The notes: generated by a model not told the origin, from the letters alone. Counted from the stretch's first letter, positions 1 to 10,393 are shown. The stretch: 50,460 nucleotides of DNA from Actinomycetota bacterium (GCA_963169665.1 CAUJET010000151.1:1-50460), one strand, 5' to 3'. Made by a program: numbers and translations.

Positions 1-45
1 CATCTCTCATCGCCAGGTCGCTCAGCCGCTCCGCGATGAGAGATG
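1..45. repeat. 12-bp perfect inverted repeat at window edge
   Basis: CATCTCTCATCG (1-12) is the exact reverse complement of CGATGAGAGATG (34-45), with a 21-nt loop. It lies 46 nt beyond the stop codon of the minus-strand molybdopterin oxidoreductase, so it could be that gene's transcription terminator. There is no T-run and the loop is long, and the window edge hides what lies beyond. Confidence 0.4.
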
Positions 46-91
46 CGGGCGTCACCGCCACTCATCGCTCATCTCGACGAGGTCTGGGGTG

Positions 92-2269
92 TCAGGCCGT
101 GACGGCGCGGATCTCCACGGGGATCGCGCTCATCACCGGCATGCCGGTGATGGGGTCGTAGCCACTGTCGACGTCGATCAGCGCCGAGGTCGTCGAGCCG
201 AACTCGCTCAGCACGCCGGGCTCGTCGGGCAGGCCGCCCCACGCGTGCGCCATCGAGATGACCCCCTGCCGCACGTCGGGCGACGACTTCACCACCGCAC
301 GGATCGCACCGCGCGGCGAGGCCACCTCGATCGTGCCTCCGTCGGCCACACCGGCGGCGAGCAGGTCGTCGGGGTGCATGTGGGCGAAGTTGGTGCCCTC
401 ACGCGAGCGCAGCACCTCGAGCTCGCGGCCCGACGAGTTGAACACGCTCTTCAGCCGGCGCGAGGTCACCCGGTACGTGTGGCGCTCGGGATCGAACCCG
501 GCGATCACCGAACCGGACGTCGTCTCGAGGAACACCTGGGCGAGCTCGTCGGCGATGCCGTCCGGAGCGACGTCGAGCCGGGCGGTCGTGCCCGGATCCG
601 CTGGAGCCACGACCGTGGCCAGCTCGGGGTGCACCCGCGCACCGTGGGCCCGGACGTCGTCGAGCGGCACCTTCGCGTTCGCGTAGATGAGATCGAGCAC
701 GTCGTCCGCGTCGACGGGTGCGCCCGGATCGATCGTGCCGCCGGGCAGCGTGATGGTGACGCCCAGGCGTGCGGCGACCTCGCTGTAGAGCTGCCACTCC
801 TGCCACAGCTCGCCCTCGGCGCGCAGCACCGCCGGTGTGTAGTTGGTGTAGGCCTGCGGGAACCAGCGATCGATCGTGGTCGGCACGTCGGGCCGTTCGA
901 GGCTGAGGGTGCTCGCGATCACGTAGTGCGCCGTCTTCGCCGTGGCCGACATGTTGGCGTCGACCACCACGTGCAGGTCGAGCTGCTCGAGCGCCTGGAC
1001 GGTCTTGCGTTGGTCGGGCCAGGCGACGACCGGGTTGCCGCCCAGGGTGAACAGGGCGTGCACCTGCCCCTCGCCCTCGAGGAGGATCTCGTCGGCCAGC
1101 GCGCTGGTGTTGGCCTCACCGCGGAACGAGTGGAGGTTGCGCACGCGGGCCGCCGTGCCCTTGGTGAGGCCCTCGATGTTCGGCCCGACGGGCTGGGCGC
1201 GCACCGGCCCGGGAGGCGTCATCGATCCGCCCGGGTTCTCGATCGCGTCACCGGCCCGGTGGTAGCGGCCGAGCAGGGTGTTGATCGCCATCGAGAGGTG
1301 CTCGCTGAGCATCGAGTGGGGCGCCATGTTCGGCCCCGTGCCGGTGCTCACCGCGCCGCGTCGACGCCCGCCGAACTGGCGTGCGGCTTCGATCACGTCG
1401 GCCGCCGGGACCCCGGCGCGGCGCTCGACGTACTCGGGCGTGAACGGGTCGACCGCTGCCGCGAGTTCGTCGAGCCCGGTGACCCACCGGTCACAGAACT
1501 CGCGATCGATCAGGTCGTCGACGAACAGCTGGCGGATGATGCCGGCCAACAGGGTGGGGTCTTCGCCCGGCCGCACCTGCAGGTGCAGATCCGCGTATGC
1601 AGCGAGCTCCGTGCGCCGCGGGTCGATCACGATGAGGTACATGCCGCGGGCCTTGGTGGCCCGGAGCCGCACCAGCGGGTTGTAGCTCGGCACCCCGCCC
1701 GGGTACGAGTACGTGCTCACCAGGGTGTTGCAGCCGATCACCATCGCGGTGTCGCTGGTCTCGAAGTCGTGGACGCCGGCGAGCCACACGCCGTGGCGCA
1801 GCGGCGCAGCGCCCTTGGCCGGCTGGTCGATGCTGCTCGACGTGTAGAAGCTCGTCGACCCGATCGCCTGGTGGAACGCCTTGGCCACCGGGAGGCCGGT
1901 GGCGTTCTGATAGGCGGCCGTGCCGCAGTAGGTGGCCAGGCTCCGCGCACCGTGGCGCTCGAGGACCCTCGCGACCCGGTCGGCGATCTGGTCGAACGCC
2001 AGCGCGCCCGCGATCGGGTCGAACCCACCGGGTGCCCGCACCATGCTCTGGCGCAGCCGGCCCTCGTGGTGGTGCTGGTCGCCGAGGTGGCGCCCCTTCA
2101 CACACGTGTACCCGGCGTACATCGGATCGTCCTGCACCCCGCGCACGCCGGTGACCCGCTCGCGGCCGTCGGCGTCGACCGCGACGTCGACGTCGATCGC
2201 ACACCCTGCATGGCAGAAGCGGCAGAACGACCGTCGCGTCTCGGTCTGCTGTGCTCGTTCACCGGTCAT
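92..2269 (-). CDS. Molybdopterin-dependent oxidoreductase, formate dehydrogenase/nitrate reductase type catalytic subunit
   Basis: About 725 residues. The N-terminus has the 4Fe-4S pattern C-x2-C-x3-C (CRFCHAGC) followed some 30 residues later by a fourth Cys (YTCVKGR), then the long molybdopterin-binding region and a C-terminal molybdopterin-dinucleotide-binding domain (NSSGRELEVLRSREG, then HPDDLLAAGVADG). This is the DMSO-reductase superfamily: soluble oxidoreductases using bis-MGD and one iron-sulfur cluster. No Tat signal is seen, so it is probably cytoplasmic. The chosen ATG has GGGGG five bases upstream; an in-frame ATG at 2281 adds four residues. Long open frames continue upstream but do not look like this family. 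No electron-transfer or cofactor-insertion partner is adjacent, so the substrate (formate, nitrate or another) cannot be told from context. Confidence 0.9.
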   Translation of the reverse strand: MTGERAQQTETRRSFCRFCHAGCAIDVDVAVDADGRERVTGVRGVQDDPMYAGYTCVKGRHLGDQHHHEGRLRQSMVRAPGGFDPIAGALAFDQIADRVARVLERHGARSLATYCGTAAYQNATGLPVAKAFHQAIGSTSFYTSSSIDQPAKGAAPLRHGVWLAGVHDFETSDTAMVIGCNTLVSTYSYPGGVPSYNPLVRLRATKARGMYLIVIDPRRTELAAYADLHLQVRPGEDPTLLAGIIRQLFVDDLIDREFCDRWVTGLDELAAAVDPFTPEYVERRAGVPAADVIEAARQFGGRRRGAVSTGTGPNMAPHSMLSEHLSMAINTLLGRYHRAGDAIENPGGSMTPPGPVRAQPVGPNIEGLTKGTAARVRNLHSFRGEANTSALADEILLEGEGQVHALFTLGGNPVVAWPDQRKTVQALEQLDLHVVVDANMSATAKTAHYVIASTLSLERPDVPTTIDRWFPQAYTNYTPAVLRAEGELWQEWQLYSEVAARLGVTITLPGGTIDPGAPVDADDVLDLIYANAKVPLDDVRAHGARVHPELATVVAPADPGTTARLDVAPDGIADELAQVFLETTSGSVIAGFDPERHTYRVTSRRLKSVFNSSGRELEVLRSREGTNFAHMHPDDLLAAGVADGGTIEVASPRGAIRAVVKSSPDVRQGVISMAHAWGGLPDEPGVLSEFGSTTSALIDVDSGYDPITGMPVMSAIPVEIRAVTA

Positions 2270-2321
2270 CGCAACCCCCATTGCCGTCGACTCGCTCCGC
2301 AACGTACCGCCTGGAACGCGG

Positions 2322-2347
2322 ACGAGCCGCCCCGGAGGGCGGCTCGT
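2322..2347 (-). terminator. Strong GC hairpin between two minus-strand genes
   Basis: An 11-bp perfect stem (ACGAGCCGCCC / GGGCGGCTCGT) closes a 4-nt CGGA loop. It lies 56 nt after the stop of the PuuD-like gene and 52 nt before the start of the molybdopterin gene, which suggests that the two are separate transcripts. There is no clear T-tract, as is common for hairpin terminators in high-GC actinobacteria. Confidence 0.6.
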
Positions 2348-2403
2348 GCGGAGGTCGGAGTGTGCACCTCGGCGGCATGCCGACGAGGGACGCACGGGTT
2401 TCG

Positions 2404-3171
2404 TCAGAACTTGAAGAAGATCTCCGTGAGGATGAGGAAGATCGCCCAGAGGCCGAAGGCCGCGATGAGCGGGTTGCGGACGCCGGGGCCGTCGTACAGG
2501 ACGTTGAGGCCCTTGTTCGGCTGCGTCTTCCACGGCATGAGGCCGAGCGCGTTCACCTCGAGCACGGCGATCAGCACGAGGGCGATCAGCCAGAACGTGC
2601 CCATCTCGCCACCGCTGAGCTCCGCGCCCTGCGTGAGCGAGTGGCCCTTGTAGACCATGAAGAACAGCATCGACACCGAGAAGATCGTGTTCTGACGGCT
2701 GGCCATCATCGCCTTGCGGCCGGCGGCCGCGGCAGCCGGGTTGGCCTCGCCACCGGCGAGCAGCGTCGCGGCGTTGGCGAGCACGATCTTCTGGTTGCGC
2801 CAGATGACGCCCCACACGTTGAGCATCATGATCGTGCCGAGCAGCATGCCCACGCTGATCGCGATGCCGCCGGCGCTCTTGCCGAAGCCGTCGAAGAAGT
2901 ACTCCTCGGTGACGACGGTGATGAGGATGCCGGTCACGAACGTGCTGACGGCGGCCCAGCGGAACCACCACAGCGCCTTGCGGGCGACCTTGTCGATGGC
3001 GATGTTGCGGGCCTTGGCCTCGTCACCGAATGCGGCGAACGCCGGCACCTGGACGAAGTTGAAGTAGTAGAGCAGGCCGATCCACATGATGCCGACCAGG
3101 ATGTGCAACCAGCGGAACCCGAACGAGCCGAGACCGTTGCGACTGAAGAAACCCAAATACTCAGCGAGCAC
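2404..3171 (-). CDS. Membrane protein of the urate-oxidase-N / PuuD membrane domain family
   Basis: 255 residues with about seven hydrophobic segments. The N-terminal part (FRWLHILVGIMWIGLLYYFN) is characteristic of the urate hydroxylase PuuD membrane domain (Urate_ox_N family, sometimes misannotated as an antitermination protein). In full PuuD this domain precedes a cytochrome c domain; no CxxCH haem site is present here, so it is a stand-alone membrane domain. I start it at GTG 3171, which follows an AAGGAGG ribosome-binding site about 11 nt upstream; the open frame runs further but that part overlaps the divergent promoter. It is transcribed away from ettA. Neighbours give no sign of purine breakdown, so urate hydroxylation is only a family-level guess. 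Confidence 0.75.
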   Translation of the reverse strand: MLAEYLGFFSRNGLGSFGFRWLHILVGIMWIGLLYYFNFVQVPAFAAFGDEAKARNIAIDKVARKALWWFRWAAVSTFVTGILITVVTEEYFFDGFGKSAGGIAISVGMLLGTIMMLNVWGVIWRNQKIVLANAATLLAGGEANPAAAAAGRKAMMASRQNTIFSVSMLFFMVYKGHSLTQGAELSGGEMGTFWLIALVLIAVLEVNALGLMPWKTQPNKGLNVLYDGPGVRNPLIAAFGLWAIFLILTEIFFKF

Positions 3172-3340
3172 TTTCCGTACCCCCTCCTTGTGAAATTCCG
3201 AACGGTTGGTGAACGTAGCACCGACCCCGAAGACCGCGCGCCATTCGACGCGCAACTGCAACGCACGAGAACGCGGTGAGAACCACGCGGCAACCGCGGC
3301 GGTCGGCGGCGCCGCCGGTCGCACTAGCCTCGGAGCCGCC

Positions 3341-5017
<1,677 letters not shown>

Positions 5018-5054
5018 ACCCGGCCTGACCCAGGCCTGACCCCGCCTGACCCCG

Positions 5055-5312
5055 CTCGATCGAGGCCGGACGTTCGTCGCCCGCGTCACCGACGTCGGCC
5101 ACGACCGCACGAACTCGGGGTGCTCGTCCAACTCGGCCTGACCCTCGGCCTGACCCTCGGCTCGACATCGTGGTCGAGGGCGTCGAGACACCCGAGCAGC
5201 TCGAGTTCGTGCGCACCCATCGATGTACCCGCGCACAGGTGTTCCACATTGCCCCCCTTGCCCGGTGCCGACCTCGGGCGATGGCTCGAGGCGCACCCGT
5301 CGCGGCTCGAAC
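5055..5312 (+). pseudogene. Decayed C-terminal fragment of an EAL (cyclic-di-GMP phosphodiesterase) domain
   Basis: Across three reading frames this stretch spells the end of an EAL domain: LDRGRTFVARVTD (frame starting 5055, compare the usual IDRSFV), then LGLTLG, then LDIVVEGVETPEQLEFVRTH with CTRAQVF (compare AEGVET.EQ and the GC..QG motif), and finally PGADLGRWLEAHPSR in a further frame after a run of six C at 5252-5257. At least two frameshifts and the absence of the EAL signature and the N-terminal half make it non-functional. It sits directly behind ettA within GCCTGACCC-type short repeats. It may be a relic of a GGDEF-EAL gene deleted down to its tail. Confidence 0.7.
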
Positions 5313-5405
5313 CTGGCGTCGGCAACCCACGCGCCGACGCGCTGACGCCGCGTCGACGACGCTCGCGGGGCCCGACACCCGCCCGCGCGGGCACCGTGGT
5401 GCAGA

Positions 5406-6191
5406 ATGGCGGGGATGGCGACCTCCGATGCGCATGCCGATGCGCAACTCGCTGCTCGCCTCGCCACCGAGGCAGGGCATCTCCTGCTCCAGGTGCGTGA
5501 CCAGCTCACCTCCGAGGGTGCCCCTGCCTGGCAGGTGATGGACACCGGCGACATCGCCAGCCACCGCTTCCTCGCCCAGGCGCTGCGCGATGCCCACCCC
5601 GACGACGCCGTGCTCTCCGAAGAGGGCACCGAGGACCCGCGACGCTTCACGGCGGACCGGGTGTGGATCGTCGATCCGCTCGACGGCACCAACGAGTTCG
5701 GCGAACCCGGGCGCAGCGACTGGGCCGTCCACGTCGCGCTCTGGGAGCGCGGCGACCTCACCGCCGCCGCGGTCAGCCTCCCGGCCCACGACATCACCTT
5801 CGCCACCCACCCCGCTCCCCCGCTGCCACCTGTGACACGCGATCGGCCGCGCCTCATCACCTCGCGCAACCGTGCCCCGTACGCCGCCGTCCGCGTCGCC
5901 AACGCGCTGGACTGCGACGCCGTCCGCCTGGGCTCCGCCGGGGCGAAGGCGATGGCCGTCGTCATCGGCGAGGCCGACATCTACGTGCACGACGGCGGCA
6001 TGTACCAGTGGGACTCCGCCGCGCCAGCCGCGGTCGCGATGGCAGCGGGCTTCCACGCCAGCCGCATCGACGGCACCCCGCTCGTCTACAACCAGCGCGA
6101 TCCCTGGCTGCCCGACTTCCTCATCTGCCGCCCCGAGCTCGCCGACCCGGTGCTCGACGCCATCTGGGGCGAGCGCCGCCGGGATCGATGA
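5406..6191 (+). CDS. cysQ: Inositol-monophosphatase-family phosphatase, CysQ-like 3'(2'),5'-bisphosphate nucleotidase
   Basis: 261 residues. It has the metal-site motifs of the Li+-sensitive phosphatase family: SEEG (about 80), WIVDPLDGTNEF (about 94-105) and the C-terminal QWDSAAPAAVAMAAG. The layout is that of CysQ, which removes 3'-phosphate from PAP/PAPS in sulfate assimilation, rather than of a generic inositol monophosphatase; assignment between these is by motif spacing only. An alternative ATG lies three codons downstream (5415). The stop overlaps the start of the enoyl-CoA hydratase (ATGA at 6188-6191), so the two are probably cotranscribed although their functions do not obviously connect. 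Confidence 0.85.
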   Translation: MAGMATSDAHADAQLAARLATEAGHLLLQVRDQLTSEGAPAWQVMDTGDIASHRFLAQALRDAHPDDAVLSEEGTEDPRRFTADRVWIVDPLDGTNEFGEPGRSDWAVHVALWERGDLTAAAVSLPAHDITFATHPAPPLPPVTRDRPRLITSRNRAPYAAVRVANALDCDAVRLGSAGAKAMAVVIGEADIYVHDGGMYQWDSAAPAAVAMAAGFHASRIDGTPLVYNQRDPWLPDFLICRPELADPVLDAIWGERRRDR

Positions 6192-7036
6192 GCGGCGCCT
6201 CCGGGCCCGACCTCGGGCTCGACCTCCACGCGACGCGGGTCGAGATCGACGGCCATGTCGCCACCGTCCACCTGCACCGACCGCACCGGCACAACGCATG
6301 GACCGGGCGCATGCACACCGAATACCGCCAGGTGCTGGCACGACTCGACGCGGAAGCGTCCGTGCGGGTCGTCGTGGTCACGGGTACGCCACCGGCGTTC
6401 TGCGTGGGTGGCGACAGCGATGCGCTGGCGGGACATGCGGCACGAGGCGCGTACGACGGCGGCCTCGACGCCGATGCGGTCCGTCCGGGTCACGGCGTCC
6501 GCCCCGAGTGGGACGCCGACTTCGCGTTCCAGTTCGCGATGCGATTCCCGATCATCGCCGCGGTGAACGGCGCCTGCGCTGGCGTGGGGCTGGCGCTCGC
6601 GCTCTTCTGCGACCTCCGCTACGGCGCCGCCGGCGCCAAGTGCACCACGGCCGCCCCGAAGCTCGGCCTCCCGGCCGAGTACGGGATGAGCTGGCAGCTG
6701 CCCCGGCTGGTGGGCGTCACCCGCGCCACCGATCTGTTGCTCACCGGGCGGGTCGTCACCCCTGCCGAGACCGAGTCGTGGGGGCTGTGGAACGGGGTGG
6801 CCGCAGATGGTGCCGCGGCGCTCGACATGGCGCTGGCGACTGCGCACCACCTGGCCACCGGCGTCGGACCGACCGCGCTGCAGGTCACGAAACGCCAGAT
6901 CCACGACGACCTGCTCCGCCACGACCCGGCGGCGGCGATCGACGAGGCCCAACGGCTGCTCGGCGTGGCGATGACGACGGCCGAGTACCGCGAAGGCGTG
7001 GCTGCGCTGCGGGACAAGCGCGCACCCCGGTTCTGA
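6188..7036 (+). CDS. Enoyl-CoA hydratase/isomerase (crotonase) family protein
   Basis: 282 residues of the crotonase fold. Seen are the N-terminal HRPHRHNAW, the first oxyanion-hole region AFCVGGDSDAL, the second NGACAGVGLALALFCDLRY, and a following acidic segment (KLGLPAEYG) where crotonases carry a catalytic Glu. Crotonases hydrate or isomerise acyl-CoA thioesters in the cytoplasm. The gene is translationally coupled to the cysQ-like gene by a 4-nt overlap. Its acyl-CoA substrate is not indicated by its neighbours. Right after the stop there is a perfect 14-bp palindrome (7037-7050). Confidence 0.9.
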   Translation: MSGASGPDLGLDLHATRVEIDGHVATVHLHRPHRHNAWTGRMHTEYRQVLARLDAEASVRVVVVTGTPPAFCVGGDSDALAGHAARGAYDGGLDADAVRPGHGVRPEWDADFAFQFAMRFPIIAAVNGACAGVGLALALFCDLRYGAAGAKCTTAAPKLGLPAEYGMSWQLPRLVGVTRATDLLLTGRVVTPAETESWGLWNGVAADGAAALDMALATAHHLATGVGPTALQVTKRQIHDDLLRHDPAAAIDEAQRLLGVAMTTAEYREGVAALRDKRAPRF

Positions 7037-7050
7037 TCCGGGGCCCCGGA
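7037..7050 (+). terminator. Perfect 14-bp palindrome immediately after the crotonase stop
   Basis: TCCGGGGCCCCGGA abuts the TGA stop. It is self-complementary and lies between the cysQ/crotonase pair and the next gene. With no loop or T-run it is a weak terminator candidate; it could simply be GC-rich chance sequence. Confidence 0.3.
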
Positions 7051-7158
7051 CGGTCTGTTCGGGGCCCGATCGCTGGCGACAGCGACCGATCCGCTGTCTA
7101 ACCTGTGCCCACGACGGCGCGTCGAGCAGGGCGGGTCGTCGACGAGGGGGATGCAGTC

Positions 7159-9150
7159 ATGACCATCGCGGTCGATCCAACCGACGGGCCGTTCGAGTTC
7201 GCCGCGTCCGGGCGAGCGGCGGTCGCCGTCCGCGAACCCGTGCGTCGACTCCCCGGCATCGCGATCGCCGGCATGGCCTCGATCGGTGCGGGTGCGATCC
7301 ACGCTGCCGCCACGGGCATCCACGCCGAGCACCGCGGGCTCGCCCAGATCTTCGTCGTGTGCGCGGTCCTGCAGCTCGGTACCGGCCTGCTGGCCCTGCT
7401 CCGCCCGAGCCGGCCTGTCGCGGTGGCGACGGTCGCGGTGAACGCCGGTGCCGTCGTCGGCTGGCTGGTCACCCGCATCGCCGGCATCTCCTGGATCGGC
7501 GGTCTGGAGGCCGCCGAGGCGCCACAGTTCGCCGACTCCGCGTGCGCGCTGCTCGGCGCCGTCGCGGTCGGCGCCGCGCTCTCAGCGGCGATGGTCGGCT
7601 GGCACCGGGCGCAGCCGCCGCGTCTTCTGTTTCCCGGACTCGCGGCCCTCGCGCTCACCGTCCCGGCCATGGTGAGCGGCGGCACCCACGTGCACAGCCA
7701 CGACGAGGGTGCGGCCCACGACCACTCAGCGGCCCCTGCGGCGATCGATCCGGTCACGGGCGACACCGTCGCCGGTGCGGCCCACGACGACGGACACCCC
7801 CACGACGACGGCGCGTCGACGGCGGCAGCGCCGGTCGGCGCCGGCGCGGCCACCGACACCACCGAGCACTCGCACGCCACCGACACCACCGTCGCGGTCG
7901 AGGAGGGGGCCGCGCCCTGGCCGCGACCGTGGGACCCGACCGAACCGATCGACCTCAGCGGCGTGGAGGGAGTGACGCCCGAGCAGGAGGCGCGAGCACT
8001 CGACCTCGTCGAGGGCTCCCTGCGTGAACTGCCGAAGTACACCGACGTCGCTGCCGCCCAGGCCGCCGGCTACACCTCGATCGGTGACGCCGGTACCGGC
8101 AGCGAGCACTACATCCGCTACGACCTCGTGCAGGACGACGTGCTGCTCGACCCCACCGCACCCGAATCGCTCGTCTACACCGTGAAGGGCGACGAGCGGA
8201 TCCTCGCCGGTGCGATGTACATCGCCAGCGCACGCCCGACCGACGACCCCTCGCTCACCGACTGGGCGGGCGGTCTGATGCAGTGGCACAACCACGGCGA
8301 CCTGTGCTGGGACCGCGTGAACGGCGTGAACAAGGTCGTCGGGTTGTTGCAGGCCGACGGCACGTGTGCCCGCGGCGTGAACTCCGGTGGGGCGAACCCG
8401 ATGGTGCACGTGTGGATCACGCCGCACGAGTGCGGGGTGTTCGCAGCACTCGAAGGGGTCGGCGCCGGCCAGACCTCGGTGTCGGAGGAGGAGCGCGTCG
8501 ACAAGTGCCAGGCGGGTCACGACCACGGCACAGCCGCGCCGGTCGAGCCGAAGCCCTACGACCCGACGCAGCCGATCGACCTCAGCGGTACCCCCGGCGT
8601 CACCCCTGAACAGCAGGCGGCCGCCGAGAACCTGATCGCCGTCACCCTCGTCCGGCTCCCCCAGTGGAGCGACCACCGCGACGCCGAAGCAGCGGGCTTC
8701 CAGAGCATCGGCGATGCGGCGACGGGCCACGAGCACTTCATCAACTGGGACTGGATCAACGACGACGTCGTGCTCGATCCCGACCAGCCCGAGAGCCTCG
8801 TGTACCAGCCGCAGCCCGACGGCTCGAAGAAGCTGGTGAGCGCGATGTACATGCGGCCCGACGACGTGGCGCTCGAGGACGTGCCCGACATCGGCGGTGC
8901 GCTCATGCAGTGGCACATCCACGACAACCTGTGCTTCAGCACGGGCGACGCCCCGAAGGTCGCCGGTCTGGTCGACGGGCAGGGCAACTGCCGGGCGGGC
9001 CTCCAGAAGTTTCGTCCCGCACCGATGATCCACGTGTGGATCACCGCGCACCGTTGCGGTCCGTTCGCAGCGCTCGAAGGCGTCGGCGCCGGGCAGATCG
9101 AGGAGGGCGAGGAGCGCCTCTGCGACCACGCCCACGGCGAGGGCTTCTGA
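7159..9150 (+). CDS. Membrane protein with His-rich linker and two tandem ~180-residue modules of unknown function
   Basis: 663 residues; the ATG at 7159 follows GAGGGGG by eight bases, and the longer in-frame start at 7105 has no such site. Residues ~30-173 form about five membrane segments. A His/Asp-rich linker follows (about 174-245: THVHSHDEG, HDDGHPHDDG). Then come two copies of one module (about residues 259-438 and 468-646), each starting DPT-x-PIDLSG and containing a conserved x-EH-x2-x-D region, LMQWH-x-H-x2-LC, an invariant Cys between, and HVWIT-x-H-x-CG-x-FAALEGVGAG. The conserved His and Cys suggest metal binding, and the linker resembles those of metal-handling proteins; that is inference. 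I do not recognise the module. It is probably monocistronic, ending at a hairpin shared with the convergent operon. Confidence 0.85.
   Translation: MTIAVDPTDGPFEFAASGRAAVAVREPVRRLPGIAIAGMASIGAGAIHAAATGIHAEHRGLAQIFVVCAVLQLGTGLLALLRPSRPVAVATVAVNAGAVVGWLVTRIAGISWIGGLEAAEAPQFADSACALLGAVAVGAALSAAMVGWHRAQPPRLLFPGLAALALTVPAMVSGGTHVHSHDEGAAHDHSAAPAAIDPVTGDTVAGAAHDDGHPHDDGASTAAAPVGAGAATDTTEHSHATDTTVAVEEGAAPWPRPWDPTEPIDLSGVEGVTPEQEARALDLVEGSLRELPKYTDVAAAQAAGYTSIGDAGTGSEHYIRYDLVQDDVLLDPTAPESLVYTVKGDERILAGAMYIASARPTDDPSLTDWAGGLMQWHNHGDLCWDRVNGVNKVVGLLQADGTCARGVNSGGANPMVHVWITPHECGVFAALEGVGAGQTSVSEEERVDKCQAGHDHGTAAPVEPKPYDPTQPIDLSGTPGVTPEQQAAAENLIAVTLVRLPQWSDHRDAEAAGFQSIGDAATGHEHFINWDWINDDVVLDPDQPESLVYQPQPDGSKKLVSAMYMRPDDVALEDVPDIGGALMQWHIHDNLCFSTGDAPKVAGLVDGQGNCRAGLQKFRPAPMIHVWITAHRCGPFAALEGVGAGQIEEGEERLCDHAHGEGF
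7933..9096 (+). repeat. Internal gene duplication: module A 7933-8472, module B 8560-9096
   Basis: Two in-frame copies of 180 and 179 codons within one gene, separated by an 87-nt linker that again encodes His-rich residues (AGHDHG). The copies have diverged (for example LCW against LCF, HECG against HRCG) but keep the same order of His, Cys and Trp positions, which points to an old duplication under selection. Confidence 0.85.
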
Positions 9151-9159
9151 ACGTCCGTC

Positions 9160-9197
9160 CGTGATCGGCACCCGCAGCATCTGCGGTGCGGCTCACG
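9160..9197. terminator. Bidirectional hairpin between convergent genes
   Basis: CGTGA (9160-9164) pairs with TCACG (9193-9197), and inside it GCAC-CCGCAG pairs with CTGCGG-TGC around a CAT loop, with one bulged C. It lies between the ends of the duplicated-module gene (plus) and the CoA-transferase gene (minus), where a shared terminator is expected. Confidence 0.6.
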
Positions 9198-9214
9198 GAA
9201 CGTGATCGTTGGGG

Positions 9215-10393
9215 TCAGCCGCGATCGCGGGGCAGGGCGAGTTCGGCGATGACGTCGGCGGTGTGCTCGCCGAGGGCGGGCACGGGGCCGGGCCGGAACT
9301 CACGGCCACCGAAGTCGACCGGCCCGTTCACCGCCCGGTACGGCGCCTCGCCGTCGCGGGGCGTCATGTCGACGAACGCACCGTTCGCCTGCGCCTGCGG
9401 ATCGGCGATCACGTCGAAGATCGAGTTGATCGGCGCCCACCACACGTCGTGCTCGTCGAACCGAGCGACCAGATCGTCGAAGGTGAACCGGGCGAACGCG
9501 TCGTCGAGCTCGGTGATCAACGCCTCGCTGTTCGCCAGCCGCTGCTTGGCGTCGGTGAACCGTTCGTCGTCGGCCAGCTCCTGCATCCCGAGCGCGGCGA
9601 CGAGCTTCGGCCAGTGCCGATCGGCCTCGAGCAACAGCAGCCAGAAGCCCCGACCGTCGCCCGCCCGGTAGGCATTGACCAACGGGCCACGGCTGCGCTC
9701 GCGCGACCTCGTGCTCTCCCGCTTGCCGAAGCGCAGCACGATGCCGATGTCCCAACCGAGCGTGTACATGCCCGTGCGCATCAGGCTCGTCGCCACGAGA
9801 CCGCCCGTGCCGGTGCGCTCGCGCTCGAGCAACTTGGCGAGCACGCCGCTCAGGAGGGTGATGCCGGTGATGTGGTCACCCATCCCGCTGCGCAGGCCTG
9901 GCGGCAGCTGATCGGGCGGGACGAGCGTGTGCGCGAGGCCGCTCCGGGCCCAGAAGGCGCCGATGTCGTAGCCGGCCCGGTTGCGCTCGGGGCCTTCGAG
10001 CCCATAGCCCGTGAGGCTGGCGTAGACGAGTCGGGGGTGCCTGGCGAGGACCGCGTCGTGGCCGAGACCGAGACGCTCGAGGGCATCGGGCCGCACGTTG
10101 GTGACGAACACGTCGGCCGTGGCGAGCAGTTGCTCCATCTGCTCGCGGGCCTCGGGCGTCTGCAGGTCGAGCACCACCGAACGCTTGCCCCGGTTGTCGA
10201 TCTCGAACGGCGGCACCCCACTCTGGTCTGCGATGCCGAGGGCGCCGAACACACGGCGCTGCGGGTCGCCCGCCGGTGGTTCGACCTTGATGACGTCGGC
10301 GCCCCAATCGGCAGCGAGCCCGGCCGCGGCCGGGCCGGCCACCCAGACGCCGAGCTCGACGACGCGGTAGCCGCTCAATGGTCCGTCGGTCAT
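9215..10393 (-). CDS. CaiB/BaiF (family III) CoA-transferase
   Basis: 392 residues. The N-terminus (LSGYRVVELGVWVAGP, then ADWGADVIKVEPP) and the FEIDNRGKRSVVLDL segment are typical of family III CoA-transferases, which move CoA between carboxylic acids through an aspartyl-CoA anhydride. The candidate catalytic Asp is residue 143 in RAGYDIGAF. It is the last gene of the minus-strand operon: its ATG overlaps the stop of the MFS transporter gene by 4 nt (10390-10393). Together with the transporter this suggests uptake or export and CoA-activation of an organic acid; the acid is unknown. Confidence 0.92.
   Translation of the reverse strand: MTDGPLSGYRVVELGVWVAGPAAAGLAADWGADVIKVEPPAGDPQRRVFGALGIADQSGVPPFEIDNRGKRSVVLDLQTPEAREQMEQLLATADVFVTNVRPDALERLGLGHDAVLARHPRLVYASLTGYGLEGPERNRAGYDIGAFWARSGLAHTLVPPDQLPPGLRSGMGDHITGITLLSGVLAKLLERERTGTGGLVATSLMRTGMYTLGWDIGIVLRFGKRESTRSRERSRGPLVNAYRAGDGRGFWLLLLEADRHWPKLVAALGMQELADDERFTDAKQRLANSEALITELDDAFARFTFDDLVARFDEHDVWWAPINSIFDVIADPQAQANGAFVDMTPRDGEAPYRAVNGPVDFGGREFRPGPVPALGEHTADVIAELALPRDRG

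Noticed and set aside
89..2653. 854-codon plus-strand open frame across the molybdopterin gene
   Set aside because: It is the antisense shadow of a clearly recognisable oxidoreductase; its protein is Arg/His/Val-rich low-complexity, typical of shadows in high-GC DNA.
5120..5538. Short plus-strand frames as functional genes between ettA and cysQ
   Set aside because: They contain pieces of an EAL domain in several frames and end in unrelated sequence, so a pseudogene fits better.
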